Shown piece after piece: positions 27,821 through 37,001 of a stretch of 64,000 nt of DNA. The position numbers and the translations under genes were made by a program. This DNA is from Wenzhouxiangella sp. 15190 (GTDB taxonomy: Bacteria > Pseudomonadota > Gammaproteobacteria > Xanthomonadales > Wenzhouxiangellaceae), in contig NZ_QVMV01000042.1 of assembly GCF_003417465.1 (NCBI RefSeq), positions 1-64,000 on the forward strand, in the 5' to 3' direction. The notes under the pieces were generated by a model, which was given only the letters and a program-made list of their open reading frames with translations, had not been told where the DNA came from and searched no databases. Numbering within the stretch: position 1 is the stretch's first letter; each line of letters starts with the position of its first letter.

Positions 27821-29094
27821 TGTCGGCGAGCCTCCTTGATGTCCTTGATCGATTCACCACCCGAGTCGCTTTCGGCTCTCTTCTTCGGCGGCGCACTGGT
27901 CTTCGGGTGAGGCAGCTCCTGCGGCGCCTGGTCGGGCTTGACCACGAAGTTCTCGTCGAGATCGAAGAAGGACTTGCAGCCGTCGGCGGTGATGTAGATG
28001 GTGTCGGAGATTCCAACCGTCTTATCGCCATCCACGCCCCACATCCAGGGGATGATGTGGAACGTCATGCCTTCCTTGATCACGCGCGAGTCGCCCTGCT
28101 TGAGGCTCATGATGTAGCCTTCATCCCAGCTCGGCGGGAACGCGATGCCGATGGAGTAGCCAGAACGCGTAATCAAGCGTGCCCCCACTTCGTTGGCGGT
28201 AATGATGTTACGGATCAGGTTGTCGGCATCCGACACCGTCATACCCGGGCGGATCACGTTCTTGATCTCATGCAAGGCCTGCTTCATGCGGTCCTGGGCA
28301 TGGGCCATCGAGGGCGAGAGCTCGCCCAGCACGACGGTGCGCATCATGGCCGTGTGATAGCGCCGATAGCAACCGCCGACTTCCAGAAACACGTGCTCAC
28401 CCGGCTGGACCGTTCGTCCCTCCCAGGTGGCATGACCGATCATGCTGCGCGGCCCCGACGTGACATAGGGCATCACCGCGGGCGGTTCGCCGCCGGCGCG
28501 GAACATGGCGGAAGAAATGGCAGCACCGATATCGTTCTCGGTCACGCCGGCCTCTGTGGCCTCGAAGCCGGCCTTCATGCCGGCCTCAGTGGCTGCTGAA
28601 GCCCTGCGCATGATCTCGATTTCATGCTTTGACTTACAGACACGGCCTTCCTCGACGATGCCGAAGCAATCGAGCAGCTTGCCGTCCAGGAACGTTGTGA
28701 AAATACTGTCCTGATGATAGGCAGGAAGATAATAACTGTTACGTTCATAGCCGATGCACTTGCCGGTCAGGCCAAACTCGCGCAACGACTCGACCAGCAT
28801 CTGGATGGCATCACCCGTGTCCGGATACGGACGCGTCTTCTCGACCCAGGTCCGGGCATGGACATTCGATTCCTCCATCATGCGCGTGATCATGAACGGC
28901 TCGTCTTCCAGCGGCACCACGAGGGCCTGGAAGAAGCTGTAACCCGTGGTCTGATAATCGGTGAGATACATCAGGTTTTCCGGGTCGGTGATCACCACCG
29001 CATCCAACAGGCGCTCGGCCATGCGCTCGCGCAACTCCTTGAGCCGGCGCTCGTACTCCTCGAAGGGAAAGGTCATGTCGTCACGCTGTCTCAT
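27817..29094 (-). CDS. doeA: Ectoine hydrolase DoeA
   Basis: A 425-aa M24 (creatinase/Xaa-Pro peptidase fold) protein that opens the ectoine ring to N-acetyl-diaminobutyrate. The N-terminal domain (MTFPFEEYERRLKELRERM) and the pita-bread domain are visible. Where metallo-M24 enzymes have two metal-binding Asp, this one reads HVFLEVGGCYRRYHTAMMRT, consistent with a metal-free hydrolase. The ATG at 29094 overlaps the doeD stop by 4 nt; a second ATG six codons on is possible. The tail after about residue 395 is Lys/Ser-rich and not conserved. Confidence 0.9.
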   Translation of the reverse strand: MRQRDDMTFPFEEYERRLKELRERMAERLLDAVVITDPENLMYLTDYQTTGYSFFQALVVPLEDEPFMITRMMEESNVHARTWVEKTRPYPDTGDAIQMLVESLREFGLTGKCIGYERNSYYLPAYHQDSIFTTFLDGKLLDCFGIVEEGRVCKSKHEIEIMRRASAATEAGMKAGFEATEAGVTENDIGAAISSAMFRAGGEPPAVMPYVTSGPRSMIGHATWEGRTVQPGEHVFLEVGGCYRRYHTAMMRTVVLGELSPSMAHAQDRMKQALHEIKNVIRPGMTVSDADNLIRNIITANEVGARLITRSGYSIGIAFPPSWDEGYIMSLKQGDSRVIKEGMTFHIIPWMWGVDGDKTVGISDTIYITADGCKSFFDLDENFVVKPDQAPQELPHPKTSAPPKKRAESDSGGESIKDIKEARRQ

Positions 29095-30359
29095 GCCGCT
29101 GCCCTGTGTGCCTTGGCTACCGACTGCTCGAGGATGTCCAGACCTTGTTCCAGATCGGCCTCGGGGATGGTCAGCGGCGGAATCAGCTTGAGCACCCGCC
29201 CGCCGGTGCCGCAGGCGCCGATCAGCAGGCCGTTTTCGAATGCGGTCGACGCAATCTGCTTGGCCAGCTCGCCGTCACCGACATCGAGCGCCTGAATCAT
29301 GCCGCGGCCGCGTACGGAAAAATCGCCGTTGCCGTGCTTGCCGGCGATGGATTCGATCCGCTCGCGCATGATCTCGCCATTGGCCTTGACGGCATTCATC
29401 AGTTCATCGTCATCGAAGTATTCCAGCGCCTCGACGCCGGCGACAAAGCTCAGGCCCTGCCCGCGGAAAGTACCGGTGTGCTCGCCCGGCGACCAGTGCT
29501 TGTCGTATTCCGGCTTGACCAGGTTCATCGCCAACGGCGTGCCGAAACCGCCGATCCCCTTGGCCAGGGTGATGATGTCCGGATCCAGGCCCATGTCATC
29601 GAAGCTGAAGTAGCTGCCGGTACGGCCGCAGCCGGCCTGGATATCATCATAGATCACCAGCGCGCCCAGGTCGCGGGCCAGGCCCTGCACGGCCTTCAGC
29701 CATTCTGGCCGGGCCACGTGCACGCCGCCTTCGGCCTGGATGGGCTCGATCACGAAAGCCGCCGGCGGCTCGAGACCGCTGGAGGAGTCCTCGTACATCG
29801 CACGCAACTGGTCGACCCAGGCCAGGCACTGTTCCAGTTCGACTTCGTCACTGCCGAAAGGCTGACGAACGACATGACCCAGCGGCACGCCGGCGGCGTT
29901 GCGGAAGTAGCTGTTCGCGGTGCAGGCCAGCGAGCCGAGCGTCATCCCGTGGAAGCCGTGTTCGTAAGCCACCACGCTGTGCCGACCGGTGACCTTGCGC
30001 GCCAGCTTCAGTGCGGTTTCGACCGCGTTGGTGCCGGTCGGGCCCATGAACTGAAGCTTGTGGTTCCAGCCGCGCGGCTTGACGATGGTCTCGACGAATT
30101 TCGCGATGAAATCGCGCTTGACGTCGGTGTACATGTCCAGGCTGTGGGCCACGCCGTCGCGCTCGATGAACTCGATCATGGCGCGCTTCATCCGCTCGTT
30201 GTTGTGGCCGAAGTTGAGCACCCCGGCGCCGGCGAAGAAATCGATGTAGCTCTTGCCGTTCTCGTCCGTCTGGCGCGCATTGGACGCCGACTTGAACACG
30301 GTCGGATACAAGCGGCAGTAGCCGCGAATGTCCGATTCCCACTGTTCGAATACCTGCAT
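29091..30359 (-). CDS. doeD: Diaminobutyrate aminotransferase DoeD
   Basis: A 422-aa class III PLP-dependent transaminase converting L-2,4-diaminobutyrate to aspartate semialdehyde. Seen: the PLP Lys in DIITLAKGIGGFGTP, the Asp in LVIYDDIQAGCGRTG, and MGPTGTNAVETALKLARK. It is close to EctB, but its place among catabolic genes with no ectA or ectC nearby argues for DoeD. A strong GAGGAGG ribosome site precedes the ATG. A small hairpin (30383-30402) lies in the 54-nt gap after doeB2. Confidence 0.9.
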   Translation of the reverse strand: MQVFEQWESDIRGYCRLYPTVFKSASNARQTDENGKSYIDFFAGAGVLNFGHNNERMKRAMIEFIERDGVAHSLDMYTDVKRDFIAKFVETIVKPRGWNHKLQFMGPTGTNAVETALKLARKVTGRHSVVAYEHGFHGMTLGSLACTANSYFRNAAGVPLGHVVRQPFGSDEVELEQCLAWVDQLRAMYEDSSSGLEPPAAFVIEPIQAEGGVHVARPEWLKAVQGLARDLGALVIYDDIQAGCGRTGSYFSFDDMGLDPDIITLAKGIGGFGTPLAMNLVKPEYDKHWSPGEHTGTFRGQGLSFVAGVEALEYFDDDELMNAVKANGEIMRERIESIAGKHGNGDFSVRGRGMIQALDVGDGELAKQIASTAFENGLLIGACGTGGRVLKLIPPLTIPEADLEQGLDILEQSVAKAHRAAA

Positions 30360-30413
30360 GTTGCACCTCCTCGGGTCTCTGTCCCGGCATCGTTTCGCCG
30401 GGCACTGACGTTG

Positions 30414-31586
30414 TTACTCCTCCACCGGGATGCCGGCGATCCGGGAATAAATGCGGCCGACCGTGTCGATCAGCCGGTCGTTGAAGTCGTATTTCGGGCT
30501 GTGGCAGGGATGATCGTGGCCCTGCCCGTCATCGGCGCCGATCAGCGCGAAGGCGCCGGGAATGGCCTTGAGGTAATAGCTGAAATCCTCCGAGGCCATG
30601 ATCGGCGTCTTCAACGCTACCTCGAGCGCATCGTCGCCAAGCTCGCCGCAGATCGCCTGGCGATATTGCCCGGCCTCGGCCGGGTGATTGACCGTCGCGT
30701 CATAGCGCGGGTGGATACGCACATCGACCTCGACACCGTAAGCGGAACCGGTGTTCCGGGCGATGGTCTCGATCAGCTCGCCCATCAGTGCACGCGTGTC
30801 GGGATCACCCAGGCGGAAACTGCCGCCGAGCGTGGCGGATTCCGGAATCACGGTCGGCGCACCGTCGGCGCGGATACTCGTCACACTCAGCACCGTCGGT
30901 GCCTGCGGCGAGATCCGCCGACTGACCACCTGCTGAAGATCCATGACGATGTTCGATGCGGCCAGCACCGGGTCGCGGCACAGTTCCGGCTGGCTGGCGT
31001 GCCCGCCTCGCCCATGCACGCTGATTTCGAAGGTGCCGTTGCCGGCCATCACCGCCCCGTCCGGACAGACTGCCCGGCCGAATGGAATCGCCGGCCAGTT
31101 GTGCCAGCCGAAAATGGTGTCCACGCCCTCGAGCGCACCGTCATCGATCATTGCCCGGGCGCCGTGACCGCCCTCCTCTGCCGGCTGGAAGAGTAGCGTC
31201 ACCGGGCCGGGCAGCCCGGATTCATGTGCCTTGAGCCACTGCGCGGCGGCATAGAGTGTGGCCGCGTGCCCGTCATGGCCACAGGCATGCATGCAGCCTT
31301 CCCGCGTGGAACACCATTCCACGCCCGACTCCTCGACAATGGGCAGGGCATCGATATCGCCACGCAGGGCCACATGCCGCCCGCTAGCCTCGGGTGCCAG
31401 CGTCGCCACCGTGCCGGTCCCGGCACAGGCCTGCCAGGCAATGCCCAGATCGTCCAGCCGGTCGCGAATCGATGCGGCGGTCTCGTCCTCGGACCAGGTG
31501 AGTTCGGGCGAAGCATGCAACGCCCGACGGAAGGCCACTGCCTCGTCGACCATCACCTGCCAGTTGTGCGTCGTACTCGTAGCCAC
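30414..31586 (-). CDS. doeB2: N-acetyl-diaminobutyrate deacetylase DoeB2 (M20 amidohydrolase)
   Basis: A 390-aa M20 zinc hydrolase that removes acetate from N-alpha-acetyl-diaminobutyrate. Metal ligands are seen in CMHACGHDGHAATLY, FQPAEEGGHGARAM and MASEDFSYYLKA. The GTG at 31586 has GGGAG about 9 nt upstream and gives a normal M20 length. An in-frame ATG at 31646 would force translation through a terminator hairpin and is disfavoured. It is the first gene of the operon, behind a structured leader. Confidence 0.86.
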   Translation of the reverse strand: MATSTTHNWQVMVDEAVAFRRALHASPELTWSEDETAASIRDRLDDLGIAWQACAGTGTVATLAPEASGRHVALRGDIDALPIVEESGVEWCSTREGCMHACGHDGHAATLYAAAQWLKAHESGLPGPVTLLFQPAEEGGHGARAMIDDGALEGVDTIFGWHNWPAIPFGRAVCPDGAVMAGNGTFEISVHGRGGHASQPELCRDPVLAASNIVMDLQQVVSRRISPQAPTVLSVTSIRADGAPTVIPESATLGGSFRLGDPDTRALMGELIETIARNTGSAYGVEVDVRIHPRYDATVNHPAEAGQYRQAICGELGDDALEVALKTPIMASEDFSYYLKAIPGAFALIGADDGQGHDHPCHSPKYDFNDRLIDTVGRIYSRIAGIPVEE

Positions 31587-31600
31587 GGCCCAAGCTCCCG

Positions 31601-31631
31601 AAAAAATCAACCCGGCGGGCACCGGGTTGAT
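31601..31631 (-). terminator. Intrinsic terminator inside the doe operon leader (attenuator)
   Basis: On the minus strand ATCAACCCGG, a 6-nt loop, and CCGGGTTGAT form a perfect 10-bp stem followed at once by TTTTTT. The end of the T-run is 2 nt from the GGGAG ribosome site of doeB2. No gene lies upstream on this strand, so the hairpin must interrupt the doe transcript itself. Confidence 0.75.
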
Positions 31632-31644
31632 GGCAAAACCTGAC

Positions 31645-31691
31645 ATCGCCCGGACGCTCGTCTCGTCCGTCGATGGGTCTAGGCTAGACCC
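31645..31691 (-). promoter_or_regulatory. Two stacked hairpins in the doe leader RNA
   Basis: Hairpin 1 (31691-31675) is GGGTCTA-GCC-TAGACCC. Hairpin 2 abuts it (31674-31645): ATCG/CGAT outer pairs, then CGGACG-AGACGAG-CGTCCG. With the terminator just downstream they form a compact three-hairpin leader of about 100 nt, as expected for a riboswitch or protein-binding attenuator. A possible promoter upstream is TTGCTG (31746-31741), 17-nt spacer, TAAACG (31723-31718), which is weak. Confidence 0.5.
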
Positions 31692-31858
31692 GCGGCCGAT
31701 CCACTTGCAAGCACTTTCGTTTAGGCCCAAAACAGTTGCGCAGCAAGTATTTACCCGGCCTATCCACAATGATTGGGAGCGCCATAACCAGACAAGCGAC
31801 AGACCGCACTCGGTCTTGCTATTCTTCCGCTCTGTTCCAGCGATCAACCAGGAATCGA

Positions 31859-32332
31859 GTGAAAGCCTCCACCCTGCGACTGCTGTTCAACCTGTATCCA
31901 CCATATTGGGGCACGGGAATCCGGGTACGTGAGATCGCCGAGGACTACCGCCACGTCGTGGTCGAAATGAAACTGCGCTTCTACAACCGCAACTACGTGG
32001 GTACGCATTTCGGCGGCAGCCTGTCGGCGATGACCGATCCCTTCTACATGCTGATGGTGATGAACAACCTGGGAAACGGCCACATCGTCTGGGACAAGGC
32101 CGGCACCATCGAGTACCGCAAACCCGGAAAGGGGCGGGTCCGCGCCGAGTTCCGCATCGACCAGACACTGATCGACGAGATCCGGGAGGCCACGCAGGAG
32201 AGCCGCAAGTTCGAGCCGACGCTGGCGGTCGATATCGTCGACGAAGCCGGCGATGTAGTCGCCCATGTCACGCGCACGCTTCATATCCGCCAAAAGAAAC
32301 AGGCCGGGGCAGACCAGCGCGAAACCGCCTGA
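31859..32332 (+). CDS. DUF4442 hotdog-fold thioesterase-like protein
   Basis: A 157-aa protein of the DUF4442/PaaI-like hotdog group. Seen: FNLYPPYWGTGIRV, MKLRFYNRNYVGTHFGGSLSAMTDPFYMLM and WDKAGTIEYRKPGKGRV, which resemble the acyl-CoA binding core. I chose the GTG at 31859, preceded by CCAGGA. Longer readings run into the doe promoter region. It is divergent from doeB2. Substrate unknown. Confidence 0.8.
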   Translation: MKASTLRLLFNLYPPYWGTGIRVREIAEDYRHVVVEMKLRFYNRNYVGTHFGGSLSAMTDPFYMLMVMNNLGNGHIVWDKAGTIEYRKPGKGRVRAEFRIDQTLIDEIREATQESRKFEPTLAVDIVDEAGDVVAHVTRTLHIRQKKQAGADQRETA

Positions 32333-32479
32333 CCGGACGCCAGTCCCGCCCTGATGGTATGTGCCGAATCCCCCGATGCTGTGCAAGCAAAATAGAACGT
32401 GCCTGCCAGAAGGCCGTAAAAGGTTTACAAGACTGTGTCCCGGCAGCGGGCAAGCGATTTCCGGCAGTCGATTGACACC

Positions 32480-32508
32480 TTGGCCCCAACCGCCCCCAGG
32501 GCTAGAAT
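32480..32508 (+). promoter_or_regulatory. Probable promoter of fbp
   Basis: -35 TTGGCC (32480-32485), 17-nt spacer, -10 TAGAAT (32503-32508), about 42 nt before the fbp ATG. A nearby TTGACA (32472) is too far (25 nt) from the -10 to pair with it. Nothing else was recognised in the 32333-32550 gap. Confidence 0.5.
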
Positions 32509-32550
32509 GACGCGTTTTGGAATCGCACAGTCCCCCACGAGTCGTTCATC

Positions 32551-33555
32551 ATGCGCATCGGCACCACACTGACCCACTACATCATCCGCAACCAGCGCGA
32601 CATCGAAGGCGCCAGCGGCACCTTCACCGGCCTGCTCAACGACATCTGCGTGGCCTGCAAGAAGATCGCCGCGCTGGTCGACAAGGGCGCGCTGGTCAAC
32701 GTCCTCGGCAGTGCCGAGAGCGAAAACGTTCAAGGGGAGGAGCAGAAGAAGCTCGATGTGATTTCCAACGAGATCATGATCGAGGCGCTCGAGCACAACG
32801 GACATATCGCCGCCCTGGCTTCCGAGGAGATGGAGGGCATCCATCCCATGAGCGCCGAGCGCCGCGGCCGCTATCTCCTGCTGTGCGATCCGCTCGACGG
32901 CTCGTCCAACATCGACGTCAACGTCTCGGTGGGCACGATCTTCTCGATCCTGCGCGCGCCCGACGACACGCAGGAGCCAACCGAGGCCGACTTCCTGCGA
33001 CCGGGCGTCGAACAGGTCGCCGCCGGCTACTGCCTGTACGGCCCCTCGACCATGATGGTGCTGACCACCGGCGACGGGGTGAGCATGTTCACTCTCGACC
33101 GCGAATTCGGCGAATTCCTGCTCACGCGCGAGCACGTCACCATTCCGGAAGATACGAAGGAGTTCGCCATCAACGCTTCCAACCAGCGATTCTGGGACGA
33201 ACCGATCCGGCGCTATATCGACGAGTGCCTGGCCGGCGAGGACGGCCCGAGGGGCAAGAATTTCAACATGCGCTGGGTCGCCTCGATGGTGGCCGAAGTC
33301 CACCGCATCCTCACCCGCGGCGGCATCTTCATGTACCCATGCGACAAGCGCATCCGCGCCCAGGGCAAGGCTGGCAAGTTGAGATTGATGTACGAGGCCA
33401 ACCCCATGGCCATGATCGTCGAACAGGCCGGCGGCGCGGCCAGCACCGGCGAGCGGCGCATTCTCGACCTCGCCCCGGAAGAACTGCACCAGCGCGTGCC
33501 GGTGATTCTGGGCTCACGCAACGAAGTCGAGCGTGTAGCCGGCTATCACTCCTGA
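32551..33555 (+). CDS. fbp: Fructose-1,6-bisphosphatase class I
   Basis: A 334-aa gluconeogenic phosphatase. Metal-site motifs are seen in [23 protein letters not shown] and [20 protein letters not shown]. The substrate site lies in [24 protein letters not shown], and [17 protein letters not shown] ends the fold. Full length. Its stop overlaps the end of the convergent secreted-protein gene by 10 nt. Confidence 0.96.
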   Translation: MRIGTTLTHYIIRNQRDIEGASGTFTGLLNDICVACKKIAALVDKGALVNVLGSAESENVQGEEQKKLDVISNEIMIEALEHNGHIAALASEEMEGIHPMSAERRGRYLLLCDPLDGSSNIDVNVSVGTIFSILRAPDDTQEPTEADFLRPGVEQVAAGYCLYGPSTMMVLTTGDGVSMFTLDREFGEFLLTREHVTIPEDTKEFAINASNQRFWDEPIRRYIDECLAGEDGPRGKNFNMRWVASMVAEVHRILTRGGIFMYPCDKRIRAQGKAGKLRLMYEANPMAMIVEQAGGAASTGERRILDLAPEELHQRVPVILGSRNEVERVAGYHS

Positions 33556-34358
33556 AAGCGATCGCTGAAGATGCCGTCAGGCGCTGGCTCGGCGGAGATG
33601 GCATTGAGGCCGGCGGTGACGGAGAGCGGTGCTTCACGGCTGCTGAGTTCGATGGCCGAAAGTCGGCCGTCGGAATCGCCCAGAAGCACATCGCCGGCAA
33701 AGTAGACCAGCCCGTCCAGCGTCTGCCCGCCAGAAGCCAGCGTCACCAGCCAGCGGCCGCCGGTGCCCTGGGTAATGCCGGTGACATCCGCGCTGGTTTC
33801 CAGACCAAGGTCAGCTTCGGAGGCCACGAGAAAGAACTCCGTTCCGTCATGCCCGATCAGGTCGCCGTCAGAGTAGGCCGTACCGCCGAGCTCAGCATGC
33901 ACATCAATGGAAATCACCCATTGCCCACTTTCAACCCGATGGAGCGCATCGATCTTCACCCCGTCGGGAATCCCTTCCGCATCGGCGTCAAATGCCAGAT
34001 TAAGACCGCTCGCATCACTGACGATAATATCGTTCGGACTGGCCACAAGCCCGCTTCCCAAGTCAACGTGATGCTGCAATACAAAATAAGAAGAATCGGC
34101 TTCAGCCACACTCACTCCGCTAATCGGCACACTGTCAGTAGGCGTCAATTCAGTCGAAATCGCACCGGTGCTGAGATCAAAGTTCATCACCTGATATGGG
34201 AAGCCCGTCTGGCCATTCATTTCTTGTATCGATTGGAAGGATAGATACCACTGACTGGCTAGACCGGCCATCACCGTTCCCGGGAGTGTCAACACGGAGC
34301 CGAAAAGGAGACTTAACACCGCAATTTTCAAACAACGTAAAAATAGAGTCATCTTCAT
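33546..34358 (-). CDS. Secreted protein of unknown function with a C-terminal [10 protein letters not shown] motif
   Basis: A 270-aa exported protein whose signal peptide ([22 protein letters not shown]) is near the N-terminus. The body shows repeated beta-rich stretches with [34 protein letters not shown] and [16 protein letters not shown], which look like a propeller or repeat fold. The end, [10 protein letters not shown], recalls the IFxDGFE-like tails common on secreted proteins of related gammaproteobacteria. A sorting role is my inference. It starts 6 nt after the beta-helix gene, so the two form an operon. Confidence 0.75.
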   Translation of the reverse strand: MKMTLFLRCLKIAVLSLLFGSVLTLPGTVMAGLASQWYLSFQSIQEMNGQTGFPYQVMNFDLSTGAISTELTPTDSVPISGVSVAEADSSYFVLQHHVDLGSGLVASPNDIIVSDASGLNLAFDADAEGIPDGVKIDALHRVESGQWVISIDVHAELGGTAYSDGDLIGHDGTEFFLVASEADLGLETSADVTGITQGTGGRWLVTLASGGQTLDGLVYFAGDVLLGDSDGRLSAIELSSREAPLSVTAGLNAISAEPAPDGIFSDRFQE

Positions 34359-34364
34359 AACGAA

Positions 34365-35138
34365 TCAGCACTTTTCGCCAGCGCAAGAGTTATCGTCTGC
34401 AGACACCCCGCCATTGAATGCCCGTTCGAAACTGTTGCCGGTGACTAAGACGTTAGCTCCGAAATTGATGCCCACAAACTCTCCGGTTCCTTCGTTATTG
34501 GAGATGGTGTTGTTACGAATGACTCCACTGACAGCATTAGAACCAGTAATTCCTGCATTGCCATTAAAGCGCGCAATGGATCCTTCTACTAGATTCCCTT
34601 CACCCTTAAGCCGCACACCGTAATAAAGATTACTCTCGAATACGCAGTTGCGGGCAATTAGCCCCGTTTCATTAGCCCCTACCCCTGCTGTTGCACCGGA
34701 TCTGGTGTTATCGGAGATGTGCAGGTTGGCCATCCTGCATCCGGTACAATCAACACCAATCTCGAAGCCCGATACCGATCCATTCTTTACGGACACTCCA
34801 TCTGGGGCAATCACTCCCCGTTCCTGGGTAACTTCATTGCACTTGGTAACTGGTTCGCCACTGCACTCATTCGGACCAATAACAGCATACCCATTCAGAT
34901 CAATCTCTACGGGACCCAGGCCGGAATTGACCAAAATACCGTGGCTATCTCCGACAGTGAGATTACTTGTCAATTTATAAACACCGGATGACATGATATT
35001 AACTGGAAAGCCGGGATCATCTCCGTCGAAGCAACCTTCTTCCACACATGCTTGATTGATTTCAAATGCACCATCCTGCGCGATTGAGAATAGTGGAACG
35101 GCAAGACCAAGACTTAGAAAAATTGCAAAACGAATCAC
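34365..35138 (-). CDS. Secreted right-handed parallel beta-helix protein
   Basis: A 257-aa exported protein with signal peptide ending SLGLAVPLFSIAQ. From about residue 60 it shows coil-by-coil beta-helix repeats (NGYAVIGP, KNGSVSGFEIGV, ARNCVFESNLYYGVRLKG, IRNNTISNNEGTG, VTGNSFERAF), with Asn/Gly turns and several Cys. Such folds often bind or cleave polysaccharides, but no catalytic residues can be named. The GTG start has GGGAG 5 nt upstream. The gene is visibly richer in A and T than its neighbours, which may indicate acquisition. Confidence 0.78.
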   Translation of the reverse strand: MIRFAIFLSLGLAVPLFSIAQDGAFEINQACVEEGCFDGDDPGFPVNIMSSGVYKLTSNLTVGDSHGILVNSGLGPVEIDLNGYAVIGPNECSGEPVTKCNEVTQERGVIAPDGVSVKNGSVSGFEIGVDCTGCRMANLHISDNTRSGATAGVGANETGLIARNCVFESNLYYGVRLKGEGNLVEGSIARFNGNAGITGSNAVSGVIRNNTISNNEGTGEFVGINFGANVLVTGNSFERAFNGGVSADDNSCAGEKC

Positions 35139-35266
35139 GGTTTCTCCCTCTGTTTAACTAAACTCTGAACTTACACTACGCGAAAATGGATAAAACCATG
35201 ACAATACTTGCGAAACCAGTCCTATTAGGCGCCAGATTGCCCAGCGCCGCATGGAACAGTGAATCC

Positions 35267-35300
35267 ACGAAAAAGGCCGCCCGAAAGCGGCCTTTTTCGT
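35267..35300. terminator. Bidirectional intrinsic terminator downstream of prpD
   Basis: A 14-bp perfect stem ACGAAAAAGGCCGC/GCGGCCTTTTTCGT with loop CCGAAA. The AAAAA/TTTTT at the stem base lets it work on either strand. It lies 16 nt past the prpD-like stop. The rest of the 35139-35315 gap is the leader of the beta-helix gene. Confidence 0.88.
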
Positions 35301-35315
35301 GATCGTCCGACTCGA

Positions 35316-36770
35316 TCAGTCGAGTGACCACAAGCTGGTGAACTCGGGTACCAGCGTGCCCTTGAGAGCGTCGAAGCGCTCGGTTGCCTTCATGATGGCG
35401 CCGGCCTGGCGGGCGGAGAGCTGGCCGGAGACGGCACGTTTGAACTTGTCCTCGAGCAGCGGAATGCCTTCCTCGCGGCGGCGGCGGTGGCCAACGGGAT
35501 AGTCGATGGAGACCTTGTCGGTGCTCGAGCCATCCTTGAAGAACACCTGCACCGAGTTGCCGATGGCGCGCTTGTCCGGGTCCATGTATTCCTCGGAAAA
35601 GCGCTTGTTTTCCTTGACGGTCATCTTCTCGCGCAGTTCGTCAATACGCGGATCAGACGCAACCTCATCGGTATAGGAATCGGCGGTCAGCTCGCCGAAG
35701 ATCAGCGGCACGGCGACCATGTACTGCAGGCAATGGTCGCGGTCGGCGTAGTTGTTGAGCGGGCCGGTCTTGTCGATGATGCGGCAGCCCGCCTCTTGCG
35801 TTTCAAGCTCGATCTTGTCGATCTCGTCAATACGATCCTTGACCTCGTCGTGCAGCTTGTAGGCACATTCCACGGCCGTCTGGGCATGGAACTCGGCCGG
35901 GAAGGAAATCTTGAACAGCACCTGCTCCATGACGTAACTACCGAGTTCCCGCTCGAGCACCAGGTCGTTACCCTTGAACAGCACGTCCTGGAAGCCCCAG
36001 CCCTTGGCGGTCAGCGCCGAGGGGTAGCCGATTTCGCCCTTGAGGGTGATCAGCGCCAGCTGAACGGCGCGGCGGCAGGCGTCGCCCGCGGCCCAGCTCT
36101 TGCGCGGGCCGGTGTTAGGGGCGTGGCGATAGGTACGCAGCGCACCACCATCGATCCAGGCCTGGCTGACGGCGTTGACCACATCATCACGGTCGCCGCC
36201 GAGCATCTTCGTGACCACCGCGGTGGACGCGACGCGCACCAGCAGCACGTGATCGAGGCCGACACGGTTGAAGCTGTTCTTGAGCGCCAGGATGCCCTGG
36301 ATCTCGTGGGCCTTGATCATGGCCTCCAGCACCGCCTCGATCTTCAGCGCCTCGCCGCCTTCGGCGACGTTCCTGCGAGAAACGTAATCGGCCACGGCCA
36401 GGATCGCGCCCAGGTTATCGGAGGGATGTCCCCACTCGGCCGCCAACCAGGTGTCGTTGAAGTCGAGGTAGCGCACCAGCACGCCGATATTGAAGGCGGC
36501 CTGGACGGGATCGAGCTTGTAGGGCGTGCCGGGAACCCGCGAACCCTTGTCCAGCTCCATGCCCGGCACGACCGGGCCCAGCAGCTTGACGCACTCGGGG
36601 AACTTCAGCGCCAGCATCGAGCAGGCCAGGGAATCCTTGAGGCAGTAGTGCGCCGTCTCCCAGGCTTCACTGGAGGTGATGTCATAGTCGACGACGTAGT
36701 CGGCGATGTCCTGGATGAGCTGGTCCGGGTCCGGGCGCGTCGCCGAACGAATATCGATCTCGCCACTCAT
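35316..36770 (-). CDS. prpD: 2-methylcitrate dehydratase, MmgE/PrpD family
   Basis: A 484-aa MmgE/PrpD-fold dehydratase. Seen: the N-terminal ADYVVDYDITSSEAWETAHYCLKD, the central NDTWLAAEWGHPSDNLGAILA and AHEIQGILALKNSFNRVGLDH, and the C-terminal YMVAVPLIFGELTADSYTD. The full length matches PrpD, which dehydrates 2-methylcitrate in propionate catabolism. The prpB and prpC partners are not in the window. It follows oleC across a repeat-filled 231-nt gap, so co-transcription is uncertain. Confidence 0.88.
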   Translation of the reverse strand: MSGEIDIRSATRPDPDQLIQDIADYVVDYDITSSEAWETAHYCLKDSLACSMLALKFPECVKLLGPVVPGMELDKGSRVPGTPYKLDPVQAAFNIGVLVRYLDFNDTWLAAEWGHPSDNLGAILAVADYVSRRNVAEGGEALKIEAVLEAMIKAHEIQGILALKNSFNRVGLDHVLLVRVASTAVVTKMLGGDRDDVVNAVSQAWIDGGALRTYRHAPNTGPRKSWAAGDACRRAVQLALITLKGEIGYPSALTAKGWGFQDVLFKGNDLVLERELGSYVMEQVLFKISFPAEFHAQTAVECAYKLHDEVKDRIDEIDKIELETQEAGCRIIDKTGPLNNYADRDHCLQYMVAVPLIFGELTADSYTDEVASDPRIDELREKMTVKENKRFSEEYMDPDKRAIGNSVQVFFKDGSSTDKVSIDYPVGHRRRREEGIPLLEDKFKRAVSGQLSARQAGAIMKATERFDALKGTLVPEFTSLWSLD

Positions 36771-36849
36771 TTGGGTGAGGCTCCTGATAGATGTGGGTCA
36801 AACCGGTTATTTTAAGGCACTAACCCCGGGCAGACGGCGGTTTGACCCA

Positions 36850-37000
36850 CAAATTCGAAATCCGAAGCACCAAATCCGAAACAGGCTCCGGTTTAGGTCA
36901 GCGGGAAACCCGACAGCCGGAACACTCTCATGGATCCTCGAGAGGTCGTTTCGAATTTCGAATTTCCTTCGAATTTGGTGCTTCGAATTTCGTATTTGCT
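36850..37000. repeat. AT-rich word-type inverted repeat, family R1 (copy D)
   Basis: The left arm 36850-36882 pairs with the right arm 36947-37000 around TTTGGTGCTTCG(A/G)ATTTCG. The arms are written in ATTTCGA words; the ~65-nt centre is unrelated to other copies. It occupies most of the gap between oleC and prpD. Confidence 0.85.
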
Positions 37001-37001
37001 T

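Noticed and set aside
29106-31196. Plus-strand frame (696 codons) across doeD and doeB2
   Set aside because: Spans two real genes and the gap between them on the opposite strand; no domain signature.
32472-32508. TTGACA (32472) paired with TAGAAT (32503) as the fbp promoter
   Set aside because: The spacer would be 25 nt. TTGGCC at 32480 gives the normal 17 nt instead.
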